Source: Acidobacteria bacterium UBA7540 | Lineage (GTDB): Bacteria > Acidobacteriota > Terriglobia > UBA7540 | Assembly: GCA_002478145.1 (NCBI GenBank) | Contig: DLMI01000250.1 | Coordinates: 1-11,517 of the forward strand | Direction: 5' to 3' | Length of the DNA: 11,517 nt | In this document: positions 7,212 through 11,517 of the stretch, one piece after another | How the letters are laid out: each line of letters begins with the position of its first letter | How positions within the stretch are numbered: the first letter of the stretch is position 1 | Program-made: the position numbers and the translations under genes | Notes under the pieces: generated by a model | What the model saw: only the letters and a program-made list of their open reading frames with translations | What the model was told of the DNA's origin: nothing | Database searches by the model: none

Positions 7212-8582
7212 ATGGCCCCAGTCGAGCCGGCATCAAAGGACTTGCGCGTCTTGCAAATCGACCGGTCTCAGAAAGACGCGCTCGACCAAAAAGACAAAGG
7301 AAACCGCGGTCCGCTCCTGTACGCCGTGGCGGCGGTGGTATTGCTGGCAGGCGCAGGGCTGGCGGTCTCGCGCCTCTTCGGCAACGCGGCTGAGGTTGAG
7401 GTCGAGCGGCCGGCGCTGGAACAGGGCGCCGCCACGGGGAACGCGGTTTTGACCGCTGGCGGATACATCGTGGCCCATCATCCCATCGACGTCAGCTCCA
7501 AGGTGGTGGGAAAAGTGGCTTGGGTGGGCGTTGAAAAGGGGGACCGGGTTCGCGAGGGCCAGGTGATCGTGCGCTTGGAAGACGCGGAGTTCGTCGCTCA
7601 ACTCAAGGAGGCACAGGCCAACGTGGCGGTTTTGAAGGCCCGGCTCAGGCAACTGGAAACCGGTTCGCGCCCGCAGGAGATCGACGCTGCCAAGGCCGCC
7701 ATGGAGCAGGCACAGGCCAATTTCCTGAACGCCGACATCACCCTCAAACGCAGCAAAGAAATGTTCCGGCAAGAGATCACGTCGCAGTCACAGCTCGATG
7801 CCGCACAGATGCAGTACGATGTGACCCGGAACCAGCTCGAAAGCGCTCGCAAGAACTACGAACTGGTGAAAATCGGCCCGCGCATCGAAGAGATTGAATA
7901 TGCTCGAGCCCAGGTCGCTCAGGCCCAGGCCGCCGTCGAGTACGCGCAAACCATGCTTGATTCCACCCTCATCCGCGCGCCCGTCACCGGCACGGTGCTG
8001 GAGCGCCTGGTCGAAAAGGGTGAAATGGTCTCCACCATGACCTTCGGCGGAACCGGCGGGGTCAAGGCTTCGGTCGCCTCGGTTGCGGATCTGAATGACC
8101 TCCAGGCCCAGCTCGACATCAATCAGAACGACTTTTCCCGCATTTCGCCAGCCCAGCAATGCAGCGTAACGGCAGACGCTTACCCCGACCGGGTGTACCA
8201 GGGAGTGGTGGCGGAAATTGCACCCGAGGCCAACCGGCAGAAAGCCACCATCGAAGTCCGGGTCAAAATCCTGCATCCCGACGCTTACTTGCGCCCGGAG
8301 ATGAACGCCCACGTGTCGTTCCTGGCGCCGGCGGAAAGCCAGAAGCAATCCGTCCGCGAGATCATCACTATTCCCCGCCCTGCCATGACTCAAAAGGACG
8401 GCAAGACGGTTGTGTTCGTCATCGATGGTTCGCATGCCAGGCTTCGCGAGATCCAGGTGGGGCGGGACCTCGGCGACCGCGTCGAAGTTCTTGATGGGCT
8501 TTCACCCAACGAGCGGATTGTCGTGCGAGGAGCTGATGCTTTGACTCCCGGCCAGCGGGTTAGGGTGAAAAGCGGGGGCTAG
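7212..8582 (+). CDS. HlyD/MacA-family periplasmic adaptor subunit
   Basis: Membrane fusion protein, 456 aa, which would bridge the inner-membrane permease to an outer-membrane channel. A cytosolic tail of about 33 residues precedes one membrane anchor (35-56), and the rest is periplasmic. The two lipoyl half-motifs are at about 95-123 (SSKVVGKVAWVGVEKGD onward) and 254-275 (IRAPVTGTV). Between them (125-250) is a long Ala/Gln/Glu-rich stretch typical of the alpha-helical coiled-coil hairpin. Beta-barrel and membrane-proximal domains follow, ending in a GLSPNERIVVRGAD segment characteristic of the family. AGGAG (7196-7200) lies 11 nt before the ATG. No lipoprotein box is seen. The window has no outer-membrane TolC-like gene, so that partner must be encoded elsewhere. 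The gene resembles DevB or MacA; it could serve one or several of the upstream permeases. Confidence 0.92.
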   Translation: MAPVEPASKDLRVLQIDRSQKDALDQKDKGNRGPLLYAVAAVVLLAGAGLAVSRLFGNAAEVEVERPALEQGAATGNAVLTAGGYIVAHHPIDVSSKVVGKVAWVGVEKGDRVREGQVIVRLEDAEFVAQLKEAQANVAVLKARLRQLETGSRPQEIDAAKAAMEQAQANFLNADITLKRSKEMFRQEITSQSQLDAAQMQYDVTRNQLESARKNYELVKIGPRIEEIEYARAQVAQAQAAVEYAQTMLDSTLIRAPVTGTVLERLVEKGEMVSTMTFGGTGGVKASVASVADLNDLQAQLDINQNDFSRISPAQQCSVTADAYPDRVYQGVVAEIAPEANRQKATIEVRVKILHPDAYLRPEMNAHVSFLAPAESQKQSVREIITIPRPAMTQKDGKTVVFVIDGSHARLREIQVGRDLGDRVEVLDGLSPNERIVVRGADALTPGQRVRVKSGG

Positions 8583-8591
8583 GGAGAAGAG

Positions 8592-8716
8592 CAGGATTCA
8601 GGAGTCAGGAGTCGGAAGTCAGAAGAAAAGCGCCCCGCCCCAGCGAACCGTGTGCGGGCCGGGCCCGCCGTGGCGGGACGGCTGACCACTGACTACTGAC
8701 CACTCACAACTCTGCC
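8592..8716. repeat. Heptad inverted repeat B with GC-rich core
   Basis: The left arm has five purine-rich 7-mers starting at 8592, 8599, 8606, 8613 and 8620 (for example CAGGAGT). The right arm has five pyrimidine-rich 7-mers starting at 8682, 8689, 8696, 8703 and 8710 (for example CTGACCA). Opposed arms match at about 17 of 23 positions. Between them is a GC-rich core with a GCGGGC/GCCCGC hairpin (8654-8668) and overlapping CCCGCC/GGCGGG (8664-8677). It lies between the adaptor and ATPase genes and runs up to the ATPase ribosome binding site (8717-8722). Confidence 0.72.
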
Positions 8717-8728
8717 AAAGGACGCGCC

Positions 8729-9415
8729 ATGTCTAATGCTGTAGTGGAAACTAAAGGGCTTTCCAAGATTTTCCGGCGAGATTCTTTCGAGGTCGCAGCG
8801 CTGGAAGACGTGAATCTGACCGTTGTGGAGGGCGAGTTTCTCTGCCTGATGGGCCCCTCGGGATCCGGAAAAACAACCCTTCTGAATATTATCGCCGGAA
8901 TCGATCGCCCCACCCAAGGGCAACTGCGCGTCCTGGGCGAAGACGTGGCGAGCATGAGCGAGGACCGCTTGGCGGCATGGCGAAACGTGCACGTTGGTTT
9001 TGTGTTCCAGACTTTTAACCTGATTCCGGTTCTTACTGCCTTCGAGAACGTCGAATTACCCTTGCTGCTCACGAAGCTCTCTTCGCAAGCACGAAGAGAG
9101 CACGTTAGCGCCGCCTTGAAACTTGTCGGTCTGGAAGAGCGCATCCACCACTTTCCTCGACAACTCTCCGGCGGTCAGGAACAACGGGTGGCGATTGCGC
9201 GCGCCATTGTTACCGACCCCACGCTGCTCATGGCCGATGAACCCACGGGCGACCTGGACGCGCACTCTGCCGAAGAGATTCTCGATATACTCTCCCGATT
9301 GAACCGAGATTTTTCGAAAACCATCATCCTGGTAACACACGACCCGCGCGCCGCACGCCACGCCACCGTGACGCGCCACCTGGAGAAAGGGCAACTTCTC
9401 CCCCTGGGTCAATAG
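8729..9415 (+). CDS. ABC transporter ATP-binding protein, LolD/MacB type
   Basis: Cytoplasmic ATPase, 228 aa, the normal length for stand-alone LolD, DevA or MacB-like nucleotide-binding subunits. All catalytic motifs are present: Walker A GPSGSGKT (42-49), Q-loop Q94, signature LSGGQ (146-150), Walker B LLMADE (166-171) with catalytic E171, D-loop GDLD (174-177) and switch H204. The segment after the signature reads EQR where QQR is more usual, which is harmless. AAAGGA (8717-8722) lies 6 nt before the ATG. It is the only ATPase in the window and would form homodimers powering the five permeases. Being the last gene of the locus, behind a heptad repeat, its level relative to the permeases may be set separately. 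Confidence 0.95.
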   Translation: MSNAVVETKGLSKIFRRDSFEVAALEDVNLTVVEGEFLCLMGPSGSGKTTLLNIIAGIDRPTQGQLRVLGEDVASMSEDRLAAWRNVHVGFVFQTFNLIPVLTAFENVELPLLLTKLSSQARREHVSAALKLVGLEERIHHFPRQLSGGQEQRVAIARAIVTDPTLLMADEPTGDLDAHSAEEILDILSRLNRDFSKTIILVTHDPRAARHATVTRHLEKGQLLPLGQ

Positions 9416-9426
9416 CCGGGCGCGGA

Positions 9427-9543
9427 TGTCATTCCGAGCGTAGCGAGGAATCTCGCTCTGCGCCCAGGCGGGAAAACTGCCTAAAATGGGCACAGGTGGA
9501 GGAAAGAATCAGAGCGAGATTCCTCGCTACGCTCGGAATGACA
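9427..9543. repeat. Perfect 34-bp inverted repeat element
   Basis: Bases 9427-9460 are the exact reverse complement of 9510-9543, with 49 bp between. The arm starts TGTCATTCCGAGCG and reads on to ATCTCGCTCTG. The interior holds a smaller imperfect pairing (GCCC, AGGC, GCCT, GGGC). There is no open frame and no clear target-site duplication. The element lies between the convergent ATPase and isomerase-like genes, where a long hairpin could end transcription from both sides. The perfect arms suggest a recent or actively maintained MITE/REP-like repeat. Confidence 0.85.
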
Positions 9544-9580
9544 CCGGGGAGGTTGACACAGCTCGCCAATTGTCCAAACT

Positions 9581-9611
9581 CCGCCCCTCTCCCCCAAGGC
9601 GGAGAGGGCGG
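9581..9611. repeat. GC-rich hairpin between convergent genes
   Basis: CCCTCTCC (9585-9592) pairs with GGAGAGGG (9601-9608). CCG (9581-9583) and CGG (9609-9611) extend the stem past one bulged C. The loop is 8 nt. No T-tract follows on either strand, so it is not a classic rho-independent terminator. It may still help end transcription together with the repeat at 9427-9543. Confidence 0.5.
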
Positions 9612-9686
9612 GAAGCTGCGCAAGGCCAGAGAATCTCAGCACAAATGTAGAAACGAAACAGTCAGTACCAAGTCCCAAGGTCGGGT

Positions 9687-10562
9687 TTAAACGGTCAGGT
9701 TATGCAGGTATTCGTAACTGATCTTGATGCTCTCCAGCGGCGGGACCTCGCAAAAATCCTGCTCTACGTAGAAGTGCCTCATGCCGCCCTGGGGCGCAGC
9801 CACGAAGATGCGCTTCCAGTCGATAGTCCCCTTCCCCACCTCGGCAAATAATCCCATCCTGGCGTCATACTCTGTTGCGGGTGGATTCCCGGCCTTCAGG
9901 TCCTTAATGTGCAGCAGGGGGAAACGGCCCGGGTGTTTCTTGAGGAAAGTCACCGGGTCCTGGCCGGCGTGCGTAACCCAGAAGCAGTCCATTTCGAACT
10001 GCACGAGGTTGGGATCCAATTGCTTGAGAAGGTAATCATAAGCAGTAGTCTCACCATATTTCTTGAATTCAAAATTATGGTTGTGGTAGCAGAACCGTAT
10101 GCCGGCCTGGTGCGTCTGCTCAGCGGCTTTATTGAACAAGTCCACCAGTTGCTTATAGTCGTCAAAGGACTTTCGATCCTCAGGCTCCAGGATGGCATTC
10201 ACCATGTACTTAAGACCCAGATCCCTGGCTTCGGCGATCGACTTTTCCCAATGGGACTTTATATCCTTCACCATGTAGTGGCCGCTGGGCGCTGTAAGGC
10301 CGTTGTCTTTCAGCAGCTTTGCGAATTGGCTCGCTGGCATCCCGTAGAGGTCATAAGTCTCGACCTCTTTGTAGCCGATGGCCGCCACTTTCTTGATCGT
10401 GCCCGGTACGTCCTTCTGAAGTTCATCACGGACCGTGTAGAGCTGTAACCCAATGGGTTTGCCGTAAGGGTTTGCAAAAAGACTGCGCGTTAACCCAGAC
10501 CCTCCAACAATTGTTGCAGCGCCTACGGCAGTATTCCGTATAAAATCTCTTCGGTTAATCAT
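9687..10562 (-). CDS. Tat-exported sugar phosphate isomerase/epimerase-like TIM-barrel protein
   Basis: A 291-aa protein of the xylose isomerase-like TIM-barrel superfamily (sugar isomerases, epimerases, inosose dehydratases). The N-terminus has a twin-arginine signal, NRRDFIRN (3-10), with a hydrophobic Ala/Gly-rich stretch to about residue 30, so the folded enzyme is probably exported to the periplasm. Metal and catalytic site candidates follow the family order: HNHNFEF (160-166), FEMD with D192 (189-192), HIKD with H218 (218-221), GTIDW (245-249) and YVEQD with E267 (265-269). AAAGGAG (complement of 10574-10580) lies 11 nt before the ATG. A CCCCGC/GCGGGG hairpin (10596-10624) lies in its upstream region. 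It is transcribed alone and convergent to the exporter. The exact sugar substrate cannot be assigned. Confidence 0.88.
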   Translation of the reverse strand: MINRRDFIRNTAVGAATIVGGSGLTRSLFANPYGKPIGLQLYTVRDELQKDVPGTIKKVAAIGYKEVETYDLYGMPASQFAKLLKDNGLTAPSGHYMVKDIKSHWEKSIAEARDLGLKYMVNAILEPEDRKSFDDYKQLVDLFNKAAEQTHQAGIRFCYHNHNFEFKKYGETTAYDYLLKQLDPNLVQFEMDCFWVTHAGQDPVTFLKKHPGRFPLLHIKDLKAGNPPATEYDARMGLFAEVGKGTIDWKRIFVAAPQGGMRHFYVEQDFCEVPPLESIKISYEYLHNLTV

Positions 10563-10639
10563 CAGAATGGAATCTCCTTTCTCTGTGAATTCGTTCCCCG
10601 CCTGTGAGTGTTAGCGCCGCGGGGTACAGACGAGATAAA

Positions 10640-10729
10640 GCAGAAAGCAGAAATTAGAAATCAGAAACCAGCCGCCTCGTCTTCGAGCTTCTGCTTTCTG
10701 ATTTCTAGTTTCAACTTTCATTCTTCGTT
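10640..10729. repeat. Heptad inverted repeat C
   Basis: The left arm has 7-mers starting at 10640, 10647, 10654 and 10661, of the form NNAGAAA. The right arm has 7-mers starting at 10688, 10695, 10702, 10709, 10716 and 10723, mostly TTTCNNN. The arms are near reverse complements, with 22 of 25 positions matching across the best stretch. Unlike A and B, it lies between divergent genes (isomerase-like protein on -, tadA on +). It therefore occupies promoter or leader space and cannot be a shared terminator. Its right arm ends just before a -10-like box. Confidence 0.75.
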
Positions 10730-10737
10730 GCTACGAT
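10729..10737 (+). promoter_or_regulatory. Candidate extended -10 for a leaderless tadA transcript
   Basis: TGCTACGAT has the TG extension one base before TACGAT (10732-10737), which matches TATAAT at four of six positions. Only six bases separate it from the tadA ATG, so transcription would begin at or within a base or two of the start codon. The region just before the ATG has no Shine-Dalgarno, which fits a leaderless mRNA. A -35 at 10709-10714 (TTTCAA) would fall inside heptad repeat C. Motif-level evidence. Confidence 0.35.
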
Positions 10738-10743
10738 AACCCA

Positions 10744-11232
10744 ATGAGCCGTCGATTGTCACCTGGGACCTTCTCGACTGCGGACGCGAATTTCATGCGG
10801 CGCGCACTTCGGGAAGCACAAAAGGCCGATTCGGAGGGGGAAGTTCCCGTCGGCGCCGTAGTGGTTCAGGATGAGAAGATTATCGCTCGGGCGCACAATC
10901 GTCCCCTCGGCCTGTCGGACCCTTCAGCCCATGCGGAGGTCCTGGCGCTGCGGCGCGCGGCCAAGAAGCTCGGGAACTACCGGCTGAAAGGCTGCGACCT
11001 CTATGTTACAATTGAACCTTGCGCAATGTGCGCCGGCGCGATTATCCAAGCACGCCTGCGACGAGTGGTTTACGGAACGCCAGATCCTAAAGCGGGCGCG
11101 TGTGGGTCAGCCCTGGCCGTCCTCAACCACCCCAAAGTGAATCATCAGGTTGAGGTTGTTTCCGGCGTGCTAGCCCAAGAATGCGCAGTGATTCTGCGCG
11201 ACTTTTTCCGTTGCAGGAGAAGAAGGACTTAG
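10744..11232 (+). CDS. tadA: tRNA adenosine(34) deaminase TadA
   Basis: Zinc-dependent cytosolic deaminase, 162 aa, that converts A34 to inosine in the anticodon of tRNA-Arg(ACG), allowing it to read CGU, CGC and CGA. The zinc and catalytic motifs are intact: HAE (63-65), giving ligand H63 and proton shuttle E65, and PCAMC (92-96), with C93 and C96 as zinc ligands. EVPVGAVVV (33-41) and the NHP segment near 128-130 are also typical of TadA. Length is normal. ATG 10744 gives a short basic extension before the conserved domain. It has no ribosome binding site but a -10-like box immediately upstream. The C-terminus is strongly basic (CRRRRT), as expected for tRNA binding. A tRNA-Ser gene follows 200 bp downstream. 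Confidence 0.95.
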   Translation: MSRRLSPGTFSTADANFMRRALREAQKADSEGEVPVGAVVVQDEKIIARAHNRPLGLSDPSAHAEVLALRRAAKKLGNYRLKGCDLYVTIEPCAMCAGAIIQARLRRVVYGTPDPKAGACGSALAVLNHPKVNHQVEVVSGVLAQECAVILRDFFRCRRRRT

Positions 11233-11258
11233 GGGATTGCGCAAGAAGGCCATCCTAC

Positions 11259-11306
11259 TGTCATCCTGAGGAGTCCCGATCTGATCGGGACGACGAAGGA
11301 TCTCGG
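11259..11306. repeat. Variant of the 9427 repeat family with an inserted hairpin
   Basis: TGTCATCCTGAG (11259-11270) and CGAAGGATCTCGG (11294-11306) resemble the two halves of the arm found at 9427-9460 (TGTCATTCCGAG and CGAGGAATCTCG). Between them lies a palindrome, GTCCCGAT (11273-11280) with ATCGGGAC (11284-11291) around CTG. It starts 27 bp after tadA stops and might serve as its 3' hairpin, but no T-tract follows. Confidence 0.5.
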
Positions 11307-11325
11307 CAGTTCGTAGCTTTAACTG

Positions 11326-11353
11326 TTGACCGTCGACCTTCGACTCTTGGCTT
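11326..11353. repeat. One-armed heptad array D
   Basis: Four consecutive 7-mers begin at 11326 (TTGACCG), 11333 (TCGACCT), 11340 (TCGACTC) and 11347 (TTGGCTT). The 7-bp period and pyrimidine-starting units match the right arms of repeats A-C, but no complementary left arm is seen nearby. Confidence 0.5.
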
Positions 11354-11400
11354 GTATTAGGCAGCGCCGAAAATTACAAAATATGTGCACGTAGCTATTT

Positions 11401-11428
11401 TCGAATTTCCATTTTCGAGTTTCCAATT
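11401..11428. repeat. One-armed heptad array E upstream of tRNA-Ser
   Basis: Four consecutive 7-mers start at 11401 (TCGAATT), 11408 (TCCATTT), 11415 (TCGAGTT) and 11422 (TCCAATT). The array ends four bases before the tRNA gene, so it would lie in the tRNA leader. No complementary arm is visible in the window. Confidence 0.5.
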
Positions 11429-11432
11429 TGCC

Positions 11433-11517
11433 GGAGAGGTACCGAAGCGGTCATAACGGGGGCGCCTCGAAAGCGTCTTGCCTGCCAAAAGCGGGCACGT
11501 GGGTTCGAATCCCACCC
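11433..11517 (+). tRNA. tRNA-Ser(CGA), cut by the window edge
   Basis: Class II tRNA reading UCG codons. The acceptor strand GGAGAGG (11433-11439) is followed by T8 and A9, and a D-stem CCG/CGG (11442-11444, 11457-11459). The anticodon stem is GGCGC/GCGTC (11461-11465, 11473-11477) with loop CTCGAAA, which puts anticodon CGA at 11468-11470. A long variable arm (TGCCTGC paired with GCGGGCA, about 11479-11497) is characteristic of tRNA-Ser. The T-arm GTGGG/CCCAC encloses TTCGAAT. Only two bases of the 3' acceptor strand are in the window; the remainder, the discriminator base and any encoded CCA are missing. Confidence 0.95.

Noticed and set aside
9553..9581. Promoter starting with TTGACA at 9553-9558
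   Set aside because: No acceptable -10 hexamer lies 16-18 bp downstream, and no + strand gene follows.

Overview
The window looks like part of a chromosome from a GC-rich Gram-negative bacterium, most plausibly an acidobacterium. That assignment is inferred from gene style, TTGACA/TAGAAT-like promoters and the kind of intergenic repeats. No marker gene in the window proves it.

Layout: (1) 1-717 has no credible gene. It holds a near-perfect sigma-70-type promoter with a strong hairpin at the predicted transcript start, three 22-nt direct repeats, and an extended -10 box closer to the first gene. (2) 718-9415 is one long export locus, all on the + strand. Five MacB/FtsX-type ABC permeases are followed by a periplasmic adaptor (HlyD/MacA type) and one LolD/MacB-type ATPase. 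(3) 9416-9686 separates convergent genes and holds a perfect 34-bp inverted repeat and a second hairpin. (4) 9687-10562 (- strand) encodes a Tat-exported TIM-barrel sugar isomerase/epimerase-like protein. (5) 10744-11232 encodes TadA, the tRNA adenosine deaminase. (6) A tRNA-Ser(CGA) gene runs off the right edge.

How the genes may work together: permease 5, the adaptor and the ATPase resemble a DevBCA/MacAB-like tripartite exporter. Permeases 1-4 form a separate, mutually similar family. By motif they fall into two pairs in an ABBA order (1 with 4, 2 with 3), which suggests successive duplication and perhaps heterodimers sharing the single ATPase. The substrate cannot be read from the sequence. 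Permease 1 has about 65 extra residues with two additional predicted membrane helices.

The most unusual non-coding signal is a family of heptad arrays. Three are inverted (a purine-rich arm and a pyrimidine-rich arm, each strictly 7-bp periodic), at 4514-4577, 8592-8716 and 10640-10729. Two further one-armed arrays lie before the tRNA. A REP-like double hairpin (7115-7162) and a perfect 34-bp inverted repeat (9427-9543) add to an unusually repeat-rich set of spacers.
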